From Chlorophyllum brunneum (Eukaryota; Basidiomycota; Agaricomycetes; Agaricales; Agaricaceae): a DNA stretch of 64,000 nucleotides. The DNA lies in the NCBI GenBank assembly GCA_963576785.1, contig OY756150.1, positions 1,302,001 through 1,366,000 of the forward strand, in the 5' to 3' direction. Below the pieces are notes generated by a model. The model was not told where the DNA came from, ran no database searches, and saw only the letters and a list, made by a program, of their open reading frames with translations. Shown here piece after piece: positions 11,971 to 23,966 of this stretch. A program made the translations under genes and the position numbers. Position 1 is the first letter of the stretch. Each line of letters opens with the position of its first letter.

Positions 11971-14900
11971 ATGGAACAGCAGCCGCAGCAGACAACGTCC
12001 GCCCCGTATGCTCATCGTGCCTCACAGCCGTCATCTAGCACTCACGATCATTGTTTATAGTCAGATCCGCTCGCGCATCACCGTTGTCTGTGCAGAGGTA
12101 AGCTGAGCCCGAATGTATGCGCTTCTCGCTCATCCGTCTTCTTTCCACAGTGCAAGCGTCTTAAGCTCAAATGCGATCGCCGTTCTCCTTGCAGTAGCTG
12201 CACTAAGCGAGACACCGTCGCAAGATGCATATATTCACCTGCTGCGGCTGAAAAGGTGGACTTGCATTCCCTCAACAATCGACTCATGCAAGTTGAGGCT
12301 ACGCTAGCTCAATTGACGTCTGGCACGTTCCAATCAAGCTATCCTCCCGCCCAACCTCAGAATGTGGCCAGCGCCAATTCTATTCCTCCTGCGTTGTCGT
12401 CGTCAGCAGTAAATCCCCCAAGCCGAAATAACCCCTTTCCAACCAACAACCACCAACATCACCACCATCCTGCGGCCGTCACGGCGCATGTGCACGAAGC
12501 TCCTTGTCCTCTTGCACTTTCATTGGATGAGCTCCGCTCTGCTTGGCTAGGCTCCACGGAATCTGGTCGTTCTAATCGGACTCCCCCCAGTCGTTCGATC
12601 CCTCCAATAAAACTCGAACTTTCTCCAGTGGAGGTAGAGCGTCAAGCAAGACTCCGCGCAAACCTGAATCCTGGTACATACATTCACTCTCGCCATCCCA
12701 ATCCTCAGCCGTTCCTACCTCCAGCCAGCTCGTATTATCCCATTCAATCGCAGCCTTATGGATCATCATCGTCTACCCCTCCTGTGCCCTCAGTGACTCC
12801 TGCCGTAATAGATCTCCTCCCGACGACTCCGACATGTATGCGTATCCTAGCTCGTGCGAAGATGGTTCTCAGTCAACGACCGATCCCGTTACCAGGAGGC
12901 TGGGGAAGGTTTCAGCGTAAAGCTCTCGCACTGTTCAATCGTCGTCCTGGCGTTACTTATGCTACTGGCCCTGGGGATTCTGGATATTCCAGTGATGGGG
13001 AGTCAGGGCGTTCCAGCCCCGCCTCCAAAGACAAGAGACGTTCTGAAGAAGGTCTACCGTTCTTCGCGATCACATGCTCGGTGTTGGCTATTGGCGCCTC
13101 GGTCTCTTCCCCGGAATCACTTGGTGGTGAAAACATCAACGCTGGGTTCCTATATGCCCTCTCCCAGCAGGCGCTTTCGGTGTGGGAGGCGTCCTCCTCC
13201 CGGAAATCCGAACGAGACCACGTCTCGTTCTTGGTAGCTTGTCTTTCCGGTATTGGATATCTACTGATCGTCACTCCTGACACTCCCGAAGTTCCGGAGG
13301 AAGAGGAAGATCAGGATGAGGGTGGCGGAAAAGCTCGAGCAATTTTCCCTTTGGTATGCGACCTTCATGCAAAATCTTTACTTATCAACTCAATTTTTGC
13401 GCTCCCAGGTTGGAAAAATGGTTAATCTCGCTCGGGAGATTGGTGTCGGGAAGGAGAAGGCGGCCTGGCAAGAGGGCGGAGATGAGACCAGAGGACGGTC
13501 AGAAAGGCAGCATGCATGGGAGGATTTCCGACGAACAGTTTGGTGGGATGTAATGTTCTATGACTTGTACGTGTCCAGCTGGGCTCGCCCGCTATTATCT
13601 ATGCGTCTTACGGTCAATGGCTAGATTTACCTCTGATGCACTCGGACATCCTTCCCTCATTTCCCCGCTGTCCTATTCCCCAAAGCTGCCAGAATTATCT
13701 GGTAATCTCTATGAGCCGAGCACAAAGAAATATGTCATTGCGCGTTGTCGGTGCGTAGCCATTCTCCCTTCCGCCTTTTGCGGGGCCTTCTAGGGCCTTA
13801 TCGGAACTGCAATGTCTGATACACCATCACAGCCTCGTACATCTTGCTCAGCGTGTCAGACATCGGCTATCTCACCCTGACTGTTGTTGTGGTTATACTT
13901 TCGATCAGGCCACAGCACTCGAAGACGACGTACGAAGATGGAGCCGCGAATCCCTCTCTCTCGATGATGATGAAAAGGACGACGAAAGGAGGCACACTTG
14001 GGAGCTGTCCATTGCTGCTCAGTTATTGGTCTTGAGGACCTATATTCCTTTCCTAATATCCGCGAGCTCCGCGGCCGTCGCTAAGAAGCAAGCGAATGGA
14101 GCATCAGCGCCAAGCAAGATTTCTGGGAGGTCTGGTCTTAACGAGAAACCACACATTCAAGGCAATGCGCTGGCGATGGCCACGCAATCATGTCTCGGTG
14201 CAGCACAAGCGATTCTTCGCCTTGGGAACAAGCTGAATGCTTGCCTATCTAAAGAGCCGTGCGGTGGATCTATGCTCGTAGGACCTATCCTGATGGACCT
14301 TTACCCCCTCGAGAGAATGGTTCTCGATGCGGTCGTGATCACGCAGTCCTCTACTGCCGTCTCTGTCGTTAGCGAAGCAGAAGTGCGGAGAGGACTGGAT
14401 ATTATGATTGAGAGGGAATCCGCTTTGGGTAAGGAGCGAAGGGAAATTTGGGAGGTGATGAAACAGAGGGTTCTCGCGACCGGCAAATTGCAGATCCCCA
14501 TCCAGGGTTCCTGCTTGAAACGCAAGCACGATCATCTGGAAAGTCCAATAACGGCCACCAGCGACGATGTCATGCCTGGCAAGAAGACAGAGGGCCTGCC
14601 ATCGAAGCATGCAAAGACGACAAGTGGACATCCTGCGATTGGCATAAGATATAGACATGGGCGGATGCTGCAGACTGGCCCTGTTCGTGCACCCGAAGAC
14701 GAGTGCGAGGGGATAGCAGAACCTGACAACACTTACCTACTGGGCACACAAGCTGGGGAGGTGAACAGCGAACAGGTATGTGAGGACTTAAGAGTGAATT
14801 ATAGGCAAGGCTGACGAGGTGTATCGCATACACCGCACAGATGAACACCTCCGGCCCGTTTCGACAACACTCGGCTCAAAGTCAGCATCCCCAGCATCAC

Positions 14901-15977
14901 ATGGGGTCCTATATTAGTTCTCCGACCACCTTCTCGCCCGAACAGCACACAGTTCAGGTCCCGCATCGTATGTCTGTCGACCATTCAATAGTAAGACTTC
15001 TCTTGGATTTCCTTCGCGCGATCTAATCTCGTAATTAGGCCCAGCACCGAGCCTCGTTTGACCACCAAACGAAGTCTATTTATCGTTTCGATGAAGGTTC
15101 GTCAAGTTTAGTTTGGCCCAGCGTTCATACAACTAGGCAGCATTCTAATTCATGTATAGCCCCTCCGGCACCAACTACGACGTTCACCGAGTATACAGAC
15201 AATAGCGCCGGGAATGGTGTTGCTGCCGCTCAAGCAGGCAGCTCGTCGTCTTCGCCCTACCAGTCGAACGCATCTTCCCTGGGTCCCCAGTTTGGCAGTC
15301 CCGAAAATTTGTCGAATCGTACGCCCACTTCGCAGATTACCGCCGACAGCCCCACGGTCAATTTCGGTGCACCTGACGGTCAGACGGTCCCGAATTATCC
15401 CATTGGGGGACCACCCAAGTTCGGACCTGACTCTCAACCTCCTTTCGAAAACCAACGTCCGACGTTCATGGGGGACAATCCTCAGCCTCAGGTTTTCGAT
15501 AAGATGCCTTCGTTCCCTCATCCTGGTGCCGAAGTCGCTCAGTCTCCGATTATGAACAGCTCTTCGTCTTCCGTAGAAAGTCACTCTCATTCCTCCAGTC
15601 CTCCACATTTTGGTGTTCCTCACCCCGACACTAACCACCCGTCTGCGGGTTATTTCCACCCGAGTGGCGGTGTCAGCCCTTACGAGTCATTGGGTATGAG
15701 AATGGAAGGCAGCGTTCCTGGCACCCCCATCTATGAAAAGCCACACATATTGTACGACAAAACCCAGCAGCACCAAATGCTCCAACATGGTACCCATGCA
15801 ATCAATATCAACGGTCACCCCCACCAACATGCTATGCTTCCTGGTGGCTTCGTTGGAGAGCAAGCTCAGGGATTGGCCATGACAGGAGCCCCCCATCCAC
15901 CCCATCACACGCCGCATCAATCCTGGTCATCTGCGCAGCCGCCACAGTCCCTTGTCACTAATCAGCCCTTCTGGTGA
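11971..15977 (+). CDS. Zn2Cys6 fungal-type transcription factor
   Basis: Nine exons join in phase: 11971..12005, 12061..12097, 12151..13353, 13409..13566, 13625..13750, 13794..14775, 14841..14990, 15039..15096, 15160..15977, giving 1,188 residues. The zinc cluster spans exons 2 and 3, with cysteines at residues 22, 25, 32, 38, 41 and 50 (C-x2-C-x6-C-x5-C-x2-C-x8-C) and basic KRLKLKCDRR between them. A short predicted coiled coil follows (LNNRLMQVEATLAQL). Exons 4-6 carry the fungal-specific regulatory domain (WWDVMFYDLFTSDALGHP). The C-terminus is Pro/Ser/Gln/His-rich and disordered, as in an activation region. Family role: nuclear DNA-binding regulator; target genes unknown. The intron at 13751-13793 is only 43 nt but is required, because the frame meets a stop without it. 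Its 3' region seems to contain a further intron. Confidence 0.92.
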
Positions 15978-18545
15978 ACACGACTACACTTGATTCTAAA
16001 TAGTCTTATCTACTCTACTCATCTCCCGCCCGCCCCCATGTTTCGAACACTTTCCCTGGCCTTCTTTCCCTTCGATATCAGCCACGCCTTCATTCATCCA
16101 CCTTGCCTCCATTATCTTACCTTACCATCTTACTGATCACAATCACGTCAACCGCCTCATCACCTTCCAACTGCTTTTGGTTTGGTGATTTGAGTTGCGC
16201 TCTATACTCCCATCACTTTCCCATGCCATCATTCGCCCTTTCCCCATCGATTACTCGGTTGGCTTCGTTAAATCGCGAAGCCTCGGACACTTTCAGCTAT
16301 TCCCTAAACCGCTCGCCCCATACTAATCCGTTCTACATGATCTGTACATATGTATGGCTACTATGATACTACCGCTGGTTACCTATCGCCGCAACTCCAC
16401 CTCGAATTTCCCGCCTCACCCGTCCGTTGTACGAAGGGGAGTGTCAGGATTAGTGTGGTTGTGGACGATACGTTATAGGACAAGTTGGTGAGTACCACTT
16501 TCCCATTCATACACAAAAGCTCCTAACGTAACCAATGTAGTTGCTCCACGGAATAAACGCACGACTTGATGATCGCTGGCACCAATCCTTCGTTTCTAAT
16601 TTTGTTTGATTTTTATATCACTGTTTTCGTGTACCATGTTGTGCCTTCGTTTGCTCGAGTTCGCTTTTCATTTGGTTTTGGCGGATAATATGTACATGGA
16701 ATGCTATAGAATCTCCGTGTGTTAGGCGTCGACCCTAATCGTCAGGATTATGCACTTGGCAGTGGAGTAATTGGTATATTTGGCAGGATCTGTACTGATA
16801 ATAAATGAATGTTTAGGCGGTCAGGACAGAAGCTCCTTTTTGGTACGAAATCTGCGGACGATCGCTGAATGGGGAGAGAAGCTTCCGAGCGAAATATATG
16901 TCGACCATGTCAGTACGCCTAAAAGCGATAGAATCCTCCCTAAAAGGTATTCATGCGCGCAAAAATCGGCCGATCCGATTCACCCCAAAAATAAATGTGA
17001 TGAAGTGCTCGGGTGTGGATGGCCACCCGTGTCGCTTGAAGAGACAGTCCATACTGAGACGCGCTGGGGACCAAAACCAAGAGCTTGGAGTTTGGACCGG
17101 CACATCTATAATCGACCAGACGAAACATTTACTATCACACATTGTCATCTCCAGGCAGGGGGGTCTCTTCTGGCTGCAAGAACAAACTACAAAAGCAAGA
17201 TTCAACGCAAGTGCCTGTGATAAGGGTTAGCTGTCATGAGGGAGGACAAGGTACACAATCCTTGGTCCCTCAGGCAATAATCTCCATCTGCCATGGAGAA
17301 CCCTGTACAACATGTGCATTGGCCATGAAAATCAGCGCCGTATGGGGCACACATGAGTGCAGAACCGACCGAGAATAGCTGCAACTTATGAAGGGTCCAT
17401 CACTTTCCCCTGGACAATAAAATGTCCTGTCATTGTGTCAACGACTAGTAAAAGGCGCTAAGGCGCTCACGGCTGATGGGTTAGGGATAATTGATTGCAA
17501 GAGCGGCTGTCGATAAGGAGAGTCGAGGGCCTCGAATGCAAGTTGGACCGAATTTGTAATTGCGACGTTGTACAACTGTTTCGCTGTAGTAGAGTTGGTT
17601 CCAACGAGGACCCGTGCAGTCAAATTAAATGGCACCAGGCGGCACTCTGGTCTACCAACGGTTCGCGGCCAATTGGGGACGTAGATCGTACCAAACAAGG
17701 ACACTGCTTTGAGTAAATGAAACGATGCACAGCCCCCCACACCCTTATCATGTCTAGCATCCAGGGATTTGAAGTGGCATATGACGCTTCAAAAAAAGCC
17801 TGTCCAGGATACTCTCACACACATGCATTCCTGATTAGTACTCGTTGGAGAGAGAATTTTGCGCCTGGCCAGAACCCCGAAATATGCTAGCTAATTCGGT
17901 TATGCGATGGACGAGTACTCTGCGGACGGGTGTCACTTGTTAGTAGTCTAGTGTTGGATCCCTTTGATACCAGTGTCATTTTATTTTTTTGCAACCTTAC
18001 CCAAAGTCACTTCCTGGATCAGGAAAGATTAAGTCCATAGACACGAAGGGGGATATTCAAGCTGCTGCCCCGTAGCCAGGAGGTTCCGGCGGTGCAACAA
18101 AATCAGGAGCTCAGCCACGGAAGTCGGGAAGCAAGAAGCGTTGGCTAGTTTTAGGATGTTTCCATTGTAGTCGCACCCATTATTCTGTAAAATGGACCAC
18201 AGGGCTTTTACCCGACTAGTGCCTACCGTCATGGTGCTGCAGATCACGGAATGCGTTCGAAACAGATACAGATTCCAGCGGGATAGACGTAATTCTATTT
18301 TTCACCCGTATTCTATTTGCCTCTCTCAGATGCTAGCATCCGCATCTATAACTATCCTGGGCCCGAGGACACTAGGGAGCCTGGCCTGGCCGTAACGCGG
18401 GGGAGACTAGTGTGTTCCAGCGGCCGAAGATACTTACAGTGCACTTGGCTATAGTACTAAGTCCATCGCGATCAAGAAAACCAAAAAAAGACCAGATTCT
18501 ACTACTCTAAACCCCAAACGCTTGGAAACAAAAGCCTAACCAATA
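15978..18545. other. Non-coding stretch with probable 3' UTR intron
   Basis: No protein-coding gene is recognised between the converging Zn2Cys6 and bHLH genes. The first ~700 bp are pyrimidine-rich and probably 3' untranslated sequence. At 16488-16540 there is a textbook intron: GTGAGT donor, CTAAC branch-like motif and TAG acceptor, 53 nt long, the same size as introns in nearby genes. The longest frames (149 codons at 16771-17220 and overlapping frames on both strands) show no motif. Confidence 0.5.
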
Positions 18546-19892
18546 TCAACGAGCAGGAAGTGTAATCAAGCCGAGTATGCTTGCAGGAGTTTGAACTGAG
18601 ATACCTTCACGGTTGCCTTTATCGTGCATGGAGGCCGAGTCAAGTTTGGGTGCTGCGGTCGAGGACAAAGCTGGGGCAGCCGATGAGATAGGTTCAGTCA
18701 ACGAGATGATGGACGGGGGCAAAGGGCGGAATGTTGGGGAGGACTTCGCACTGCCACCGCTGATTTGAAGTAACATGGTTGCGGCATGTTCGTCCTCCGG
18801 AGTACGCGTAAGTGCGGGCGAGGGCACCTTCTGGTGCGTGTTACCCGCAGATGGTGTGAACGAAGGTGCTAATGCAGCAGTAGGAGTGAACTGGGTAGAT
18901 GAGGGAGGGGTAGGAAGTTGCAAGGGGGGAACGGGTTCTTTGGTATTCCGTGAAGGGTCACGAGTGGGAGAGGAGGTATTGAAAATAGAAGGATCGAGGA
19001 GCGTCGCGGGTAGCCAAGATGAAATGGATGGGAGGCGATGCCTTACGAGGTTACTCTCCTGGCTGGGTGTACTTGATAACGAAGTTGGATGGATCGGTTT
19101 GGTTAACTCTTGGTCGCGGCTTTCAATACGGGCACGCTTTGGATGGCGAGCTATATCGGAACCAGGGAGATCTTGAGAAGGACTAGCCGGGTTGGGACCA
19201 GTGGAGGGTTCAACCTTGGACTTCTGCTGGGTATGTATTTCCTCAATGCTCCCTCCACAACCTGAGCAGGACTGGTTTTCTTGTTCGAGTTTGGCTACAC
19301 GCTGTAGGAGGTCCTGCATAAAGGCCACTGTTCGAACAAGGATCTCTAGCTTGTACTCCCGTTCCTTCTCTTCCTTCTTGCCTGTGGGTTTAACTCTCGA
19401 TTTTTTCTTCTCGCCCCCGTATTCTTCGTCTCCATCCTCTTCATCAACATCACCTTCATCCGATTCGTGCCCCTGGGCTTCAGGCTTTTTGCCATAGTCA
19501 GGTGGCACGAGTTCCTTCAACGTCGTCAGGGCATTATTAATCTTGGTCCTACGAGCTTTCTCGATGATTGAATGATTTAATCTTCGCTGGGTCTCTCGAG
19601 CTGAGCGGGAGAGGTTTCCGGGTTTCCTGCCACGTCTACTAGGAGAACTAGGCACGGTAGGCTCGAAAGTGGACGGTGGGACGGGGGAAGTAGACGGTAC
19701 GTCACTGTTGGGAGCTATCACGGGCTGGGTGGCCCGTTTGGGTAGAAGTAGCCTCGGATGAGCAGTTCCAGTAGATGAGTTAGGTGTAGCTTCCTTGCAA
19801 ATGGTCTGGGAGGGAGCGTTGTCGGCGGCGCTACGCGGACGTTTAGCGCGCCGTGGAGGGTTGCAGCTTGCAGCATAGGGGTCCTTTGACAT
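18546..19892 (-). CDS. bHLH transcription factor with long loop
   Basis: Intronless 448-residue frame. The basic region and helix 1 are at about residues 103-128 (RRLNHSIIEKARR, then INNALTTLKELVP), and helix 2 is at about 179-203 (YKLEILVRTVAFMQDLLQRV), running into a short heptad. His107, Glu111 and Arg115 occupy the positions that in E-box binders contact CACGTG, so binding to that site is inferred. The loop is unusually long (~45-50 residues), with an acidic run followed by a Lys-rich run. The N-terminus has basic patches (RRAKRPR, SRRGRKP) suitable for nuclear import. The C-terminal half is Ser/Pro/Thr-rich and disordered. The family includes fungal Pho4/NUC-1 type regulators; orthology is not established. 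Confidence 0.88.
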   Translation of the reverse strand: MSKDPYAASCNPPRRAKRPRSAADNAPSQTICKEATPNSSTGTAHPRLLLPKRATQPVIAPNSDVPSTSPVPPSTFEPTVPSSPSRRGRKPGNLSRSARETQRRLNHSIIEKARRTKINNALTTLKELVPPDYGKKPEAQGHESDEGDVDEEDGDEEYGGEKKKSRVKPTGKKEEKEREYKLEILVRTVAFMQDLLQRVAKLEQENQSCSGCGGSIEEIHTQQKSKVEPSTGPNPASPSQDLPGSDIARHPKRARIESRDQELTKPIHPTSLSSTPSQESNLVRHRLPSISSWLPATLLDPSIFNTSSPTRDPSRNTKEPVPPLQLPTPPSSTQFTPTAALAPSFTPSAGNTHQKVPSPALTRTPEDEHAATMLLQISGGSAKSSPTFRPLPPSIISLTEPISSAAPALSSTAAPKLDSASMHDKGNREGISVQTPASILGLITLPAR

Positions 19893-22800
19893 GGCGCCTT
19901 GAGAGGTAGGGGGGAAACAGTTACTGGCCGAGGGCTACTAGAAGAACCCAGGTGCCCTAAGGTAAACCTGTCCCATATGCCAGCACTGGAGAGGAGTATC
20001 TTTGTTGGGTCGGAGAGAGTAATCTGGTTTACGGTCGCGTGCCGAGAAACGTGCCATACTGGAAGCTAGTAGGCATCCAGCACACGACTGTGCAAGCTAC
20101 GCTCTGATTGGCTGATAGCCAGACACGTTCGATATCCACAAATTAACGCCGAGTTATCTTGGACGTTCGACTCCTTTTGAGAAAGCACGGCCTTCTTGAG
20201 TCTCCCTAGCTTCCATGGGTAATTCGCACATCGGCCATGAACGTGCCACGTTGATATCTTTCCCATTGGGGCCATTGCTACCCCTTTCTGCCTCCCGAGA
20301 TCATGTGTTACGCGTTGAGTGCGTCCCAGCTAGAGAGCCACACCCGAAAAATTGGGTGCTCCAGAATCACACTATCCCGTACTTAGGGTGAGTTGGACGC
20401 CGATAACGAAGGGATCCTGTGTGGAATAAACAGAGTGCCAAAATTAAAAGTGTCTGAACTCTCACGGAACCCTCTGGCCCACCCACGTTCACAAATCCCC
20501 ACAAACATTGACCCGAACTACAACCCGAGAGAGAAACCCACAGCTAGTGTAAACGTACCATTTTAGCCACTTCCTCTCTCAGGATAATTTCGCCTCACCG
20601 ATCTTGTGCCTCAAAGGAGCAGAGATACTCCAATACTCTTTCCGCCCTATCAAGTGAAGCTTCGGGAGTTTAAATCAAAAGACCCTTGGTCGAGTGGCAG
20701 AAGGTTGGAGTTGCAACAGCCGGTCCAGAATCTCCCACTGTGGCGCCCGCCCGTCAGCGTCTCACCACTGTCTAATATCGTACTTGACGTTTCAAAGATC
20801 CAGGTACAATCTGTCTCTACCCAAGTGAACAGATGCACAAGAGCATGAACCCCATAGGATCACCCATCCGACTCCACGGACAAATTCGGAAATCATACCT
20901 TGCCGCTATCATCTATATTCTATGACTTTTTGGGTGGGCCGGAAGGACCTCCGAGGTCGCGTTGATGGATGAGTATTTCATTTAGAAGTCAAACTCACCA
21001 GATCGTTAAATATAGTAGGCTAGTTCGACGAGACCTCGTCCAAGAGGCGGACTGAGGGCTGAGCACTCGTAGGTTAAACATGAAGAGTCCAACTATCCCT
21101 GGGCAAGAATTACTTCTACCCAATTGGCAGAGCCGTGGGAATGCCTAGCGGAAGATTGTTCTCCTGACCTACGTCCCTTGCCCTTCCACCTGCTCCAGGT
21201 CGAAAATTAGTGTTGCGTACCTCCCACACCCTTCCAATCTGAACAGGTGATTGACTGATCTCCCTCTAAAGCCCCGACCCCATTTGCTGCTCTGTTGATT
21301 TGAGGAAGATCTAGACAAATGTCTTCGTATCCGCCGTTATAGTCACACCATGAATAGGATGGTGACGATAGAGATGCTGTGTGGCAGGACTTGATATCTT
21401 CGCGGAAATCTCACCTTCGGCTCGCCGCTGTCATTTGGAGGATTCACAGTACTATGGCGATGAGGGTAACACCTAACCATCTGGCACCAATGGACTTATA
21501 GTAAGATTCCAAGGAAGAGTGTACGTGTCTGCTGATTGGGCCCACCAGTCACCAAGACCGCCGTCGCTGGAAGTCGGTCGCCCCCATCTGGCTTTCAGGT
21601 ACCTGAGTAGTTGATTACGCTGGATATGGAGGTGCAGCTGGCGTGGTAATCCGACAGGAACCTCACGAAATTCATGTATCTTTTGACCGGTATTTGGTTA
21701 TTGAGGAATTCATCATCCATTATTTCTGGGGGAATCCTCTTCGGATGTCAATCCAACTTCTCGGTGATTGGGCAAAGACTGCCACGGCGTACGTGTTAAG
21801 GCTTGCAAACAATTAAATATTCCAATGCTCAGCTAGTAAATATGAGCCCAAATATGAGCCACTGTTCCCGAACCCTACGTTCTGAGTGGAAGTCGTTACC
21901 CTACCTCTATATTTGCCATACTAGACTAGACATCCGTGCACACACTTACTGTGGCTCGCGCCGTGTGGCAGATTAATAGGATTGTAGTGGCCTGTGTGAC
22001 ATTATCTACGATTTGACACAATGTTACGACCTGTCGCCTTACAGTGCAGTTGATAGATTGATCTATTACCCCTTAGGCTGAAGTTGATCACACAGGTTGA
22101 ACGAAACCCTGCCTCCTCCACGATAAGGATGAGTCCTGTACAGGTAGAATCCTCTCACGGGAACAGTGATTTAGTGAACCATATTGACATTGGAGATGTG
22201 CAGTCTTGAAGACACCCTGCGGCAGCGCTAGGATTCCTTCGAGATCCTCTTCCACATGTACTAGTTCCCTGACTGATCGCGCCCATCGATCTAGCGTTCG
22301 ACATCTATCCATGAGAGTGCAACTGCTACTGATATTCGCAACACTGATAGTGATTCATGAGCCTTTGCTAATGTCCCGACAACCTGGCGACATCTTTCTT
22401 TTCGTGGTGTGGGCGCTAATTGATATATCCACTCGCAGCAATGTCTTAGTCGGAACAGCTTCAGTGCCTTTCTGGTGCTACATGCGAGCTATACTCCACT
22501 TCGGTGGCCCGAGTCTTATTATACCTTCGTGCCAAGTTCTATGCTCGTAAGGTTAGTGGCTTTCTGAACGGCACGGATACCGGGACGATTTGGCTGAAAA
22601 TAGAGCATTTCCTGTTTTGAGTTTCTTCTGGGGACTGCTGGGATGCGTAAATCCGAGGTGTTGTGGTGATGCTGAACTCATGTCACGGTGGTTCAAATGA
22701 TTCGCAGGTTCAGTATTCTAGTTCGCGGGAAAAGACGGGTCTATCTATATTGTCTATGGGTGCTGTATATCATGTCCATAGATTAACGTTGATGATGTCG

Positions 22801-23966
22801 GCGCATGCATGGCCGGTGTGATCAACTTGAGCTACCTCCACTAGAGACTGTGTGCTTTTCCATCCGCGGTCCGTGAAACCGTTATTCTCTAGGTGCGGGA
22901 TATGCTAGTCCGTGATCGGCGGCCTGACTGGGTTTGTGGTTACAAAGGGCAGCAAATACCGCCAAGAACCATGAGCCGGCAGGTATCTGCTAAGTGCTAA
23001 ATATATGCTTGGTCTTCGATATTCCCGTGTCAATACTGCAAAGAGATGGTTTTGTATAATAGTGTTGGTTTGGTAGTTCAATGTATAGATGCTGCGCGAT
23101 AATCGGCGTACGAAGGAATGCAGTATGTCCAAGTGCATCCTGATGAATATTTGAACGGAGAAAAAAGTAACTCTTCACTCCGTTCTATGTATCCATCCGA
23201 TTGTGTGCTTATTCATAAAGCCTTGTGCATACAAGGGTGGGGTGTACCACCATCTAGACTGCCGGTATTACCGCGGTATAGATCTCCACAGAACCCACCA
23301 TGCGAGTGTGGTGGTACCCTGCCTGATCGGCACAGGTTGTATGGATCATGAGGGGATTTAAGCCGCGAGTTTGGCGGTTCTTGAGTTGTTCATGACCCAT
23401 TGTCACGATGGTGTTGGCCACTTGGGTGCCAAGCATCTGAGCCGCATTATCATGTAATCGCAGCGAGAAGCTCAGAAAGATGCAATTCATGATTCTAGTC
23501 GTGATATCATTTTAGGATGGGGAATAATGAACTGGCGGACTTCCGGGTGTGTCGTAGGTTTTTGCGAGGCCGAATATGGTTAGCTGCTTGTTCTTCCACT
23601 TGTCCAGTGACTCAATATGCGGGCACATGGGAGTATTGGTAAAAGGCGATGTGACAGGCCTCCAGTAAATCCCATTATTATTTCCTGGGGCACCGGAAAT
23701 GTTTATGGTAAAGCTTTGAAACATCGGGCTCCAAAGTTTCAGGCCCAGACTAAGAACCAGGTACGTGATGCACCCGTTGTAGCGTATGTGTATAGATAAG
23801 ATTACGTGGAGGTCATGGTCCTGCAGGTCTCTGCTTGGCGCTTGGTCGTGGTTAGAATTGAGGTAGGGGCGAGACTGTGGATGACCGGAACTGTATCATT
23901 AGATTAGATAAGCAGATCACGGCTCGCCACGACGCGACCTCGACGCGACCTTGTTCTCGTTCCTCC
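19893..23966. other. 4.1-kb gene-poor region
   Basis: This lies between the divergently oriented bHLH and Scc3 genes. Only short frames with no recognisable motif occur (largest 114 codons at 22206-22550). No terminal repeats, tRNA or transposon protein were seen. It must contain the promoters and leaders of both flanking genes. Its texture (ordinary GC, many stops in all frames) is like that of 5.3-12 kb. Confidence 0.45.

Noticed and set aside
16771..17220. 149-codon plus-strand ORF with overlapping frames on both strands
   Set aside because: Several frames are open at once and none has motifs; open by composition.
20685..20760. tRNA-like stretch (GGTCGAGTGGCAGAAGG)
   Set aside because: It resembles an A-box, but there is no matching B-box GGTTCGAATCC and no acceptor-stem pairing.
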